A stretch of 64,000 nucleotides of DNA from Pelecanus crispus (lineage: Eukaryota > Chordata > Aves > Pelecaniformes > Pelecanidae): contig NC_134646.1 in assembly GCF_030463565.1 (NCBI RefSeq), positions 17,388,001 to 17,452,000 on the forward strand. The letters are read 5' to 3'. Of this stretch, positions 12,878 through 23,800 are shown one piece after another (within the stretch, counting starts at the first letter, position 1; every line of letters starts with the position of its first letter). The position numbers were made by a program, and so were the translations under genes. The notes under the pieces were generated by a model. That model did not search any database and was not told the origin of the DNA. It worked only from the letters and a program-made list of their open reading frames with translations.

Positions 12878-15150
12878 AATGACACAAATGTTGAGAGTCT
12901 TCTTGAAGCATGACTCCAGCTGCAAAATCCAGGTATCCTTAAAACTGAAGTATAACAGGTTATTTTGTAATGAGACGAATATGTTACCCTTACTCTGAAT
13001 CTTTGAAGTTGTGCAAGACAAGCTAAGTAGTTTGTTGAAGACACAAACCAGAGGAGGTCAGAGGAAACACTTCCACTGTGCTGAATCTGGAAGAGAGAGT
13101 CCTCAGTCAAGAACTCTTCCATAAAAGAATGCATGCACAGGATAGCAGTCCTACAATGATGGTGAAAGTGTCTCTAATAGCTGAAAATGTCTTGATATAA
13201 AGAATTGTATTTTATCACTTTTCTTAGTATCTGAGGTCAACTGCATTTGCAGCTGTGATTTTTGGATAATTCATATATGATACCTTCCTTTTCCATGTTC
13301 CTTTCCTGAACACAGTAAAAAAACCCTAGCAGGAACAATTTAATATAACTTGAATTTAACTTAGTTTAAGACAAGAATTCAACTCAGTTTTAGACACCGA
13401 AAAGATTAAAGATGGAACAAAGGTCCAATTAATAAGCAACAATAATAAAAACAAAGAACACAGAAGTGAGCAATTCAGTAATTTCTAATAATTAATACTA
13501 CTTTTGTGCGTTGGCAATAATAGAAGCATTCACAATAGTAACAAAGAGCTCTCTTTTTTCACATTTTTAAATAGGTCTTTAACAGTGTTAGTAAATTTGG
13601 TTATTTCATTTAATAGTAAAGGTAGTTATGAATGGTAGTGTCTGAATATATGATGCAAACCTTCCAAATTAATGGAATTAGGAACTGGAAGGACAAATGT
13701 ATGTTTGAATGAAGTCAGAAATATAGATTTCATTTTCTTTTAACAACTCTAGTTGCTTAGACATAAAGGTCAAATGATCCTAAGAAAGGAATAGGGTGTT
13801 AAGAATGTTTAGAGAAGATAAAAGAGATTTAAGAATCGCATCCGATAAAGCACTCCATAAAGTATGCATGATCTTTTAAGTATACCCTTTCTATCTCTTC
13901 AATAGTTTTTCCAACAAGTTATCGTACAGATGATTCTTAACAAAGCAAATCGTTAATACTATTGATCTATGACCAAACTTTAAAGAATTTAAAATAACTT
14001 TTACTAATATATGGACAATTTTGTGGCTTATCAGCACTTACTCAACTTCAGGGCAACTTGAGATTTTGAATTAAACTTTTCTACCTGATTTGCAAACAGT
14101 AGGCTTCTTGTGATTCTCAGCCTGAACACTTATGTTCCTTCAAAGATCTTGTGTTTTGACACATCATTTATGTGATGTGTCTATGTTATGATGTTATGAG
14201 ATGACTTTCTAGAAGAAATAAAGTATTGCTATTCCAGTTGATCCAGATGCTATTTTTTCCTGTTCAAGATTTATTAGATGATTTAAAATAATGTCTACAG
14301 AAACATTATTTTAACTATGCAAAACTCATAAAGTTCGAACAGTTTCTTGCATGATTTTGTGCCAGATATTTTAATTCTGCAGGCCACTAGCATCACATTT
14401 TCTATTGTTCTTTTCAGTCTGTTTGTATTCTTTTAGGACCATGTATTTTTATATCATTTTTAGGAAGGCTGCCTTTTTGTATTCAAAAGAAGCCCATATA
14501 TGTTTAGAAAATAATTTCTGTGGTACGGCCAGATGGAAACTTGCCATGAAATGAGGATCCTGAAATGATCCAACAAGGACTCAAAATTTCTTGAACTTGC
14601 TAGCATGAAGGGATTGTGAAATTATTTCCACTACAAGCTGCTCCCTCTGGTACACTGGTATTTTTTCATCATGAGACAAGATTGTTAGCTGTAAGAGAAC
14701 TTCCCACTTTTTCTGCGCAAGTTTTTTGTACCACTACCTTGACAGACGAATGGTATTAGGAAACATAGGAAAGCCAGAAAATGCTACACTTTTATTACCT
14801 TTGTAAATGCATTTTTTGTCTTGAAAACTAAGAGGTATTAGCAAGATGTGTCCTGGATGGACCACGGAAATTTTCACCCAGGAACAGTCACTGTTTACAG
14901 ACCGAGCATTTTTGAAACTCTTACACATGGAGTTTTACTGGTCGCCTTGGAACCATATTATAATCCTGGCCAAACCTGGGGAAAATGCAAAGTAAAAACC
15001 GTGTATTTCATCATGAGATTTTTTTTTTCCCCCTGCTCTGCTCATGGCTCCTACGTCGTCTGGTTCGATCAGATGCACAGCCTTTCTGAGAACCCTATGT
15101 GCTATTAGCAGGCAGCCACAGTAGTGGATTCCCAAGGCTGTTGCTTAGAT
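12878..15150. other. Intergenic DNA upstream of the EDNRA promoter
   Basis: No gene supported. GC content rises from about 14.85 kb towards the promoter. The 86-codon frame at 14848-15108 has no recognisable domain. I see nothing else that I can name. Confidence 0.55.
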
Positions 15151-15420
15151 GAGTCCAGCAAAGTAGCGCAGCTCAGTTTCAGCGAGGAAACAGTTAAAGC
15201 GCTCAGTGCTCCCCTGTGCCCGGGAGGCAGCCTTTGTGTTTAACATTGGCAGGGGCTCAGTTTGGGCTGGAGGTTTGTTTTAATTGGGGGAGGGGGCAGA
15301 AAAGAGGGGACGCTCTGACTTCTTCAGTCTGTCTCTTTCTTTTACTGATTTAGCGGAGGTGGAGATTTTCAGTCCCACCCAGTCAGACGCAGGCAGGAGG
15401 ATCTGGTAAGACTATCCCAG
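15151..15420 (+). promoter_or_regulatory. EDNRA: EDNRA core promoter region (TATA-less)
   Basis: This is the sequence leading into the CpG island and exon 1. An inverted CCAAT box (ATTGGC) lies at 15245-15250 and a GC-rich GGGGGAGGGGGCAG string at about 15286-15299. A pyrimidine-rich stretch with initiator-like sites (TTCTTCAGTCTGTCTC) follows at about 15320-15336. No TATA box is visible at a useful distance. Inference: transcription starts somewhere around 15.3-15.4 kb; the exact base cannot be read from sequence. Confidence 0.55.
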
Positions 15421-15450
15421 GAAAAGCCGCTCAGAGGAGATTCTCAGCAG

Positions 15451-15490
15451 CACAGCACAGCACGGCACGGCACGGCACGGCACGGCACGG
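15451..15490 (+). repeat. Pentanucleotide repeat (CACAG)2(CACGG)6 in exon 1
   Basis: Eight perfect 5-bp units lie in the 5' UTR. Each CACGG unit carries a CpG, so length changes would also change CpG number. Confidence 0.95.
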
Positions 15491-15503
15491 CAGCAGGCGC
15501 GGC

Positions 15504-15556
15504 ATGAGCGGGAGCGGGAGCGGGAGGCGGAGGCCGGCGGCGGACGCGGGGCGGCG
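15504..15556 (+). other. Candidate spliced upstream ORF, first part
   Basis: ATG at 15504 with G at -3 (GGCATGA) opens 17 codons plus two bases before the exon 1 donor. If exon 1 joins exon 2 at 18500, the next base completes an Arg codon and TAA follows at 18501-18503, giving an 18-codon peptide rich in Gly, Ser and Arg. It ends well before the receptor ATG at 18577, so reinitiation is possible. No other ATG occurs between about 15300 and the receptor start in the spliced leader. Confidence 0.4.
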
Positions 15557-15565
15557 GTGAGTGCG

Positions 15566-15615
15566 CGCTGCGCTGCGCTGCGCTGCGCTGCGCTGAGCTG
15601 AGCTGAGCTGCGCTG
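15566..15615 (+). repeat. Pentanucleotide repeat (CGCTG)6(AGCTG)3CGCTG in intron 1
   Basis: Ten 5-bp units start nine bases after the exon 1 boundary. This is a different unit from the CACRG array in exon 1, so two unrelated pentamer arrays flank the donor site. Confidence 0.95.
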
Positions 15616-16759
15616 CGGGCGCAGCCGGGCAGGAGCCGCTGCCCGCTCCCGGGGACAGCCCGGCCCCGAGCCGCGGGCCGCCCTCAGCACCTCTCGGTAA
15701 CGCTCGGGTCATGGTTAGGTGACGCCGGTGCACCTCTGTGTGCGTGTCTGTGTGAGTCAGGGGGAGAGGGAGAGGGAGCAAGAGACAGGCACAAGGCGGC
15801 TTGGGGTAACCATTCTTAAAGTTTAACAATATATGGATCTTGTCAGATGCTCCATTTAGGCTGCAGGGGAGGTAGTACCGATTTGCCAAGTGCACGGTGG
15901 AATTGATCTTTTGATAGCGTTACAAGCCGAGAATGTTTTCTTTTGTGTTAGAGGGAGAAACACAAGGCAATTACCCCAGGAGCAAAGAGCGCTCGCTGTG
16001 TGTGCTCGAGTGGGAGACAACCGAGAGAAACTCGTCTTGTCGGCAGTCTTTATTTCAGCGCTTTCGTGCCCTGGTTAAGTTTATTGCCTCCTGTTTACAT
16101 CTCGGCTGCCTTTTGGGCAGATTAATCACTGTTAACGTTTTAGCTCGTCTTTAATACTTTGAACAACTTCATTTCCGATAGTATGGTCTCTTCTTGTGAA
16201 TCTCGGCACGGGAATTTTTCTGGCCTCGTACCCCAGGCAAGTTAAGAATTTTGTTCTCGGCATCTGCGGCTACTTCTGCAGGGCTGTAGGAGCCCAGGCA
16301 CAGCACATGCATGTGGCCTCCAGATTAACACAACCTCACACACTCCAGGTATTCAGATTACATGTGAAAGAGAATACTAGATTACATTATTACAAAAAGT
16401 TATTACGGATGCTAGTATGTTACTTACATGAGGCAGTTTGCATGTTATATTCTGTAACAACATAAGTACTTTGAAAATATGCACAGAGGAATGAAGGACG
16501 GTCAGGAATCTGTAAGAAAATATCCTGAGAAATTATTATATTAGAAATTTTCTAGTTTTGCTTCTTATGGAAAAGTTTCTTCCGGGAGAGGGAAGAGATG
16601 GTAACTGGCAATTTTGTCCCTAGCTTTGCATGCTGGCTGCATGGTTGCCATGCTACCGCCATGTTCATATGATATATACATCAAATTTTCACAAGGAACG
16701 TCATTAAATAAGGAGGATACTAATATAACCACTAAAGCATAAGACTGTCATTCTGTTCA

Positions 16760-16895
16760 TAGCTGTATCACATTTACCTGGGCAAGTATGAACTTGGGAA
16801 AGACATTGAAATCATTAGTGATTCAGTTTTTCCATTTGTAAATTGGGGAACCATAGTCACAGTCAATAATAAAAGTATTAATACTTTCCTGAAAA
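16760..16895 (+). mobile_element. MIR / CORE-SINE fossil
   Basis: Shows the diagnostic order of the MIR 3' half: AGCTGTATCACATTTACCTGGGCAAGT, then TTCAGTTTTTCCATTTGTAA with ATTGGGGA, then AATAATAAAAGTATTAATAC. It is very diverged, as expected for an element that predates the split of birds and mammals. Confidence 0.6.
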
Positions 16896-18499
16896 GAGTT
16901 ACAAATAGATCTCTTCTTTCTGATATGATTTAGAAACCTAAAGCAAAAGCACTTACATCATGCAAACTGTTGCTAACCGCCCTGAGATACCATCGTAACC
17001 AGCATTTAATAAAGAAGGATTTACTAGTTAGTATATTAAACTTTAAAATCGAGTGCACAGGAACTCACAGTTGGTCAGATCCTCACCTCAAATACACCAA
17101 TATAAAAGACTCTAAACGTGGCTCCCTGGTCTGTGAGGGATAGCACTCTACATGCCAGACAGGAATAATCAGGTTAACATTGCATGTGCTGCTGTATATA
17201 GGTACACACTCACTTCTACAGACCACACACAACAGAAGAGGGTAATAGTAAATATTTATACTGTTGCTGCCTCCAGAAGTCCTATCAGTAAATTGTCTCC
17301 CACATTCTTTCTCTGGTAAATTTCTTGTTATAAACTCTTGACTTAATAGCCCCATAGGGAACAAAATTGGGATTCATTTTTTTTAAAAGGATCCTCCCAA
17401 ATTCTTCATGTTAGTCCCTAGAAATCAGAAAGTTATAAATACTTTACATTCTACTCTTCTTTTGGCAACACTGCAGCACTTCGTCTAGTTTTGCAGATAC
17501 AAGCCATGTAAAAATATCTTAAATTAAACTGAGGCTTCAAGGAAATGGACTTGAGTGGCCTCCTTGGTTTCACTGGAGGTGTAGTACCTGTACCCCCTGT
17601 GGCAGGGAGCCAGCTCTGGTGGTTACACATAGCCAGTCGTACTTACTGGGACAGAATGCTACGATGCTTCCTTTCCTATCTGGAAATGTCATGAATTGTT
17701 GCTTAGAATACTAAACCAAGTATTTTTTATCTTTAAAAGAGCTTATTTTTTTATAATTACCTTCATCATGCTAAGTACTGAACACGAGTTGCAATGACAT
17801 TCAGGAACCAAATGACACAAAGTTTGAAAGGCTTTTCCCAGCCAGAGGTCTACCCTGAGATTATAAAAGTCTTCCTCCTAATATTTAGGGGCTTTGGATC
17901 TGGTCCAAAATTTGACTTGAAATACATGTATTGTCAGTCTTCATTTGAAATCCAGGTAATCATAAAGTCAGAGAAAAATAATATAAAGCCTCATTGTTGC
18001 AATATATCAAAAAGACTCAGAAAATGAACAAATTTACTACCTTTAACTATTAATGCAGTGCTGTTACCTTACTTTTTCAAAGGAAAAATAATAACCTTTT
18101 ATTTTAGCTAAAATATCATTCAGCAGTCTCCAAGACCTCTCTTTGCTTGTAGACTTTTCTTGCAAGACTGTATTTTAAAACAGAACTTCATCCACCATAT
18201 TTTTCCATTCATATACAAATAATGTCTTAAACTAAAAGGGGTTTTGGGATCTCATTCGTATAAGCTATCAGTTACTTACGGAATTTTTTGTGTTTGCCTT
18301 TTGTCAGGCAGTTAATGTGGCTAGTAAGATTTCAGAGTAGCACAGTGATTATAAGCAGGTGTTTATACACATGTGCTGAAGAGACTGTATATTCAAATAC
18401 CCTTCCTAAGTGAGAAACAGGGTATGTTAGTCTACGTCTTGTATTGATTCTGTGTTTGTTTCTTCTTTTTTTGTTTTTGCTTATTGTTTCTCTCTGCAG

Positions 18500-18576
18500 G
18501 TAAAGAAGTGAGAAGGATCTCACTGAAATACTGAGAAAACCCTGTCTCACTGAATTTGATTTTTTGGGACTTCAGG
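18500..18576 (+). other. EDNRA: EDNRA exon 2, 5' UTR part
   Basis: Starts after the acceptor TCTCTGCAG at 18499 with GTAAAGAAGTGAGAAGG. It contains no ATG. The first three bases after the leading G are TAA, which would close the exon 1 upstream ORF. Confidence 0.8.
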
Positions 18577-18978
18577 ATGGAAGCCTTGTGTTTAAGAGTT
18601 TCCTTGCTGCTGCTGGTTCCAGGATTTGTCCTCAGTGACAGCTCTGACAGATATGCTGCCAATCAGAGTGACTTGGGAAACTACCTTTCCACTTTCTCAG
18701 GGATCGAATCCAGCATACTCCTCACCACCAGACAGCCCCTGGTGTCCAACCAAACTGTCAAATGCTCCCAGCAGACTAAGATCGCTGAAACTTTTAAATA
18801 CATTAACACGGTGGTATCTTGCGCTATTTTCATCGTTGGAATGGTTGGGAATGCAACTCTGCTGAGGATCATTTACCAGAACAAGTGTATGAGGAATGGC
18901 CCGAATGCACTGATAGCCAGTCTGGCACTAGGAGACCTTATCTATATTGTCATTGATATTCCTATCATTGTGTACAAG
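18577..18978 (+). CDS. EDNRA: EDNRA exon 2: start codon, extracellular N terminus, TM1-TM2
   Basis: Codes residues 1-134. The ATG at 18577 has A at -3 and G at +4, a strong context, and opens a typical signal peptide ([20 protein letters not shown], cleavage expected after S20). The reading frame is open upstream for seven codons but contains no ATG. Two sequons (N29, N58) sit in the N-terminal tail. TM1 (about 76-98) carries the GN motif at 91-92 and TM2 (about 111-132) the LALGD motif with D120, both fully human-like. The exon ends on a whole codon at TACAAG|GTAGGA (phase 0). The 134 residues compare with about 140 in the human exon; the shortfall is in the variable N-terminal tail. Confidence 0.97.
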
Positions 18979-20619
18979 GTAGGATGCAACAACAATACAT
19001 TCTAATTGCAGTTTCCTTACAAGTACCTGTCTGTTCTCTATGGTTACTTCTTTGTCTAAGTAGTGCTCTTTGGTCAATGAATAGTCCACTTAAGAAAAAA
19101 TACAACTTTTTTCTGTTCTACAACAAAAACCTTGCTCTCAGGTCTCACCTCCGTAAAGAAAAAGTGTATCTCCTTTCAAAGATGATGTAGCTCTTAGCTC
19201 TTAACCAAAGAGTGGCCTTGGGCATTTCACAGGAATCCTTCATTTATTCTAGCTACTATAGCTAGCAAAAGAATTTTTGAGCGAAGACTTTTTATAAACT
19301 GTTCTCCTCCTTGATGGACATAGAGCATTGGACTAGTTGCTATTTTTGGAATATCCTATCCTTACTTTATGTTTTCCCAGAAAATACTCTCTGTGATCTG
19401 CAGGCTTCATGTTATGACTTTGCAGAGAGAGATTATGTCTGTTGAGTGTTAATGATTTAATTTAATATTCATTAATAGCAGATTCTCAGAATTCTTCCAG
19501 AGTTAGTAAAATCAACTCTATCACAGAACATTTTTCAAATACTAAATTTAATCTGGATTTGTCAAAGTATAAGGATCCTCAGGAATTCTTTCATCTGGTA
19601 TAAAGTTATCCTGTCCCAGTTTTTTTTATTTTCCATTTTAATTAAACAAAGCCATAAAGCAGTGCGTTTTCTGATGCAATATATGTTTACTAATGTAACT
19701 TGCATGATTCCAGGACAGGCTTGAATGAACAGAACTGAGTCCTTTTTTAATATATCTCACTGATATTAACTTATCTTAGAAAATTGTCAAAGAATTTTCT
19801 AAGTTTCCATCTGTATCTTTGTGGATTGTATACAGGTGCATAGCTGATAGGATATTATAATTTTCCTTTTTTTTCTCAGTAAAAACTTACAGCGTTTCTG
19901 TTAGGAAATAAAACACTAAGTAATATAATGAGAAAAACCCCATTCCTCCCAAGTTTGGCCCTTAAAGATTCTAGAGACTTAACTTTTATTTACATGTGTT
20001 TTAAACAAAACATTTTAATGCATAACTTGATAATAACTAGCGTCCTGTGGTTTCAGATTGGATTTTAAAATTAAACAGTGAATTGAAAAGACGTATTTTG
20101 TATCTATATAACTATTGAAATCATCACTATTGACCTACATTATAACGTAGGTATTGATAGGACAAGATCATAAAAATTTGAATTCATTAATGGATTAAAA
20201 ATATGTATATGTGCATACATTACATTTGCACAGGGGAGGCATGTTATCTATGGTAAAATGCAGTACCTGGTTCTGATATTCCAGTAGTATAAATTACAGA
20301 TAAGTCTTTTAACTTTATCTGGTTTTAATATAATATGAATTTGAAACTAGGACAAAAACTGTTAATAATAATGCACGTGATTTAATGGAAATTCTAGTTT
20401 CCACTTTTCAACATTCCGCCTGGAAAAGTAAATAATCAATTTGTTGATAAGATAGCAGATATCTGTAGAGTATTTTGGATTAATGAGTTGATGAGAAAGA
20501 TTAGCCTCTGCCTGATTTGAGATTCACCTGTCTTCCATAGCTGTGTGGATGCCTAGTGGGACATAGGATTGGGGTTCTGCATGTTTTCATTATTCTTAGT
20601 GAACTGGACTCGTAGCCTG

Positions 20620-20645
20620 GACTGCATCTCCCATGATGCATTACA
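20620..20645 (+). promoter_or_regulatory. ZNF143/THAP11-like motif
   Basis: ACTGCATCTCCCATGATGCA resembles the long ACTACAnnTCCCAnnATGC consensus bound by ZNF143 and THAP11, with one mismatch in the well-conserved positions. It lies deep in intron 2, away from any CpG island, so function is uncertain. Confidence 0.25.
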
Positions 20646-23600
20646 GTTTCCTCCCTGGTAAATTATCCTGATGTCTTTATGGATAATTGCTAAGGCAGTG
20701 TTCTTACTTCTTGTGCTATTTCTGATTAGAAGTTTTAAGGAAAAATGGCATGTGTTTTTTTCAGAGCTGAGTTTGGGAAAGAATACATATTTTATTACAC
20801 AATTTTTTCTAACTTTTCAAGAGCTCTGCTGCTTCTTCACAAAGAGGAATGAAAATCTGGAATTAATTTTGCCTCTCAGAATTGCCTTTTGATGGTCTTC
20901 TGAAAATTCTTTAGAAGTTTAGTTAAAAGTAACAAACACTTTTTTTTACATTCCATTTACTACTTTGCAATACATTTTTTCTATTAATTTTCTGACACTT
21001 CTTTGGCATTCTATAGGTTCACTTGCCTTGCTATATCTCATATGATGAACAGAACTGTGGTCCTGAATATCTCTGTACAAATGAAATTTCCTTAGCCTAT
21101 ATGAAAATTTATTTCTGTACTGCAGAGAAATATTTGATAAATAAAGGCTGTGAATGAAACTGCAGCCCCTTGACATCAATGTATGTCAATTCCCACATGT
21201 TAGAAGGCAGAATTAAAATCACATTTACAAGCATAATTCTAGCTTTTAGTAATTTTTTGAGGGCTTGAACCTCCAAAATAAATTACTTAAAAATTACCAT
21301 ATACAACCATCTTGTATAAGGTTAGCTACGTGTATTCTGATACAGGGAAGCATTTATAATATTCATAAGGGAGCTTGAGTGCTTCTGATAAGAAATTCTA
21401 TTATTATTTATAGTCCATTTTCCATATAAACCATTCAGTAATATGTCTGCTTACAATAGGAGTTGATTTTAAAGTTTATTAAATGTCATTCCTGTTTGTA
21501 TTACTAGGGATCCTAAAATCTGTGGCACCATTTAGCCCCTCTTGTTGAGTGACAGTATGAACGGTGGCCACTGGAAATATCACAATTTGAAAGTGGAAGT
21601 GATAGTCTTTTAGGGAAAAAAATTAAAGTGGTTTTCTTTTTGTTTTAAAGTTTAAATTTTAAAGTACTTTATACACTTAGTTCTGAACTTTATTTTAAAG
21701 ATTCTTTTAGCTTCAGAGAACCATGTATTAGTATCCTATATAAACAAATGGTGTCAAACACTTAATACGTTATAAGTCAGATCTTCATTTTTAGGAGGAC
21801 AAAACAGCTCTGAAATCAGAATTAGAGTAAACAAGCATTCATCTGCATATTAAAATAGCCAATAGTACAGTATTAAGATGGCCACATCGTATAGAACAAA
21901 ATATGTAACACTATGTAATTATAATGTAATATCAGAAATAGGTATAATCACTTTCCTGAAACATAAGGTAGCCTTAACTATTTTGAAACTACTTTCAAAA
22001 GAGAAGTAGGTAATGTTACTGATATTCAAATCCGCTCTACAAATCCTTAGAAAGAAGCAGCTATAAGATAATAGTAATTGAAAACGTAAGGTCACAGGAG
22101 AATTGAGTCCATCACGCTGTTATGCATTTACACAATTAACAAAGATGTGATGCTGGAAAAAAACCCAGAAATTATGTAATTTATGTCAGCTAAAGATATG
22201 GTCACAGGTGTTTGACATTTTTATCCTTTCTTCACGGTACAGTAGGCTCAAAAATTCCCCCTTACTTTCTCCAATTACTGTAATTATATAGTGGATTCCC
22301 TTTAGCAATGTGTTAAATGGATTGAGATGTGAGTAATATTCACTAGCCTCCTTTGAAGATATTCTGGATGTATTAAAGCCCCATTACACTTAATTACCAC
22401 TAGTATATCCACCTGTAGTATCAAATCAATATTAAAAATTGTAACAAATTGAGTTTTACAGGAAGGGTGCCAGTTATAAATCTAGCCTTAATAGACCAAA
22501 CTAAGACAATTTAATTTTCAATCACATGTTTATAGCACCCGGACCCAAATAGTTTCCACTTTACCGAAAACATACCCATCTCAGACATTCAAGATGTCAA
22601 AGCCTAAAGCCTCCAATTCGGTAAGAATGACTTCTTTGCAGTGAAAAGAAGATTGAGAAATACAACTTTATGTTTTATGCTGCTGTAGAGGTAGGGTTAA
22701 GGCACTGAAGAGGAGACAGGTTACATACCTCCTTTTCTAGTACCATGTGCCATAGCACATAGGTGAAAGCTGCTGCATCACCTGCATTACCCATCACTGC
22801 CATGCGTATTTGCAGCAAACAAGCTAAGTTTGGACCCAATGCACAAAAACTTCTTTAGAGGACTGCTTTCCATAAAGAAACTAGACAGTTTTCTAAGGCT
22901 ATACATAGGCAGCAGCAGAATATCCACAGCACTATTGCCTTGGCTGCACTAAAGCTCTGGAAAGCCCTTATGGCTGCTGCTGCTGTCTCTGTGTAAAGTT
23001 TAGCAGAGCAACAGCAAGAACAACAGATGCTCCCCACAGAAAAAGCTGTCCATAGCTCTTTCTTCAGCTTATGGAGCTAGAAACACTCTAGGCCAAGGCT
23101 CTCACCTTCGGAATGGCAAAATTCAGTCTTAAGTATGTTATTGGGAAGTCCTGAGGTGTCTCTGCTTCCATTTCTATGCAATTTAGAGAAAAATGTTTAA
23201 ATGAGTTCTATTTATTGAAAACTGACCTACATAGGCTTGACATAAATTATATTGCCTTACATCTTAATATGCTTAACTCCTTAAACCATTAGTTTATAAA
23301 GATGTAGATTAAGCAAATTTGCCAGTTTTTAATCTGTTTCTTTAAATGTGAGTAACAAACATTTTCCTAATTATTTTAGTGGTATAAAATGAAAGACATC
23401 TACCCAGAAAACAAGCAAGAGTGCCCACTGCTCAAACAGCTCAAAAAGATGATGTTTTCTTTAATAAACTAAGCTTTTTTGTTAGTAAATTGATATTCAT
23501 GTTTACCTTAGTTGCAACAGCATCTAAATCTGAGTAGTCCACCTAGAACACTATGAGTCTAAATATAAAAGGTAGCTGGCAGTAAGCTAACATCTTCAGC

Positions 23601-23743
23601 CATTTTGTTTTCAGTAAAGGAAGACTTAGCTGAGGCATTTCTAGTCATGGATGTTTTTTAACATCAGAGCAAATGCATACGTTTTAGACCAATCCCTTCT
23701 TAATCGCAAACTATGTGGCATATCTGATTATCTTTACTGACAG

Positions 23744-23800
23744 AATAAATAGGAATAATAAATATAAATATAATAATATAAATATAATAGTAGTATTATA
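23744..23800 (+). repeat. AT-rich (AATATA)-type microsatellite
   Basis: Irregular AATA/ATATAA units over nearly 60 bp with almost no G or C. Confidence 0.85.

Larger units (their letters stand above)
15310..15556 (+). other. EDNRA: EDNRA exon 1, 5' UTR (start approximate)
   Basis: The 3' edge is set by the donor GCGGCG|GTGAGT at 15557 inside the CpG island. The human gene also has a separate non-coding first exon. A second good donor, ATCTG|GTAAGA, lies at 15406 and could end a shorter exon 1. The 5' edge is only a guess from the promoter context. The exon contains the CACRG repeat and a short upstream ORF. Confidence 0.55.
15400..15720. promoter_or_regulatory. CpG island at the EDNRA 5' end
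   Basis: The only strongly GC- and CpG-rich block in the window, with dense CG dinucleotides from about 15.45 to 15.72 kb against an AT-rich background. It covers the end of exon 1 and the start of intron 1 and marks the promoter. GGGAGC-type G runs at 15510-15524 could allow a G-quadruplex in the transcript. Confidence 0.85.
15557..18499 (+). other. EDNRA: EDNRA intron 1
   Basis: 2,943 bp from GTGAGT to TTTCTCTCTGCAG. The first 160 bases belong to the CpG island. A MIR-like SINE fossil lies at 16760-16895. I see no alternative coding exon in the remainder. Confidence 0.75.

Noticed and set aside
12377-12882. Plus-strand open frames inside the CR1 copy (and the same at 58508-58791)
   Set aside because: They are antisense to the CR1 ORF2 remnant and appear in both copies only because the repeat is shared.
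15412-15895. Minus-strand open frames rich in Ala, Arg, Ser and Pro across the CpG island
   Set aside because: They translate the pentanucleotide arrays and GC-rich DNA; no domain, and open frames are expected where stop codons are rare.
18556-18576. Extension of the EDNRA frame seven codons upstream of ATG 18577
   Set aside because: It starts with TTG and not ATG. The downstream ATG has a strong context and begins the expected signal peptide.
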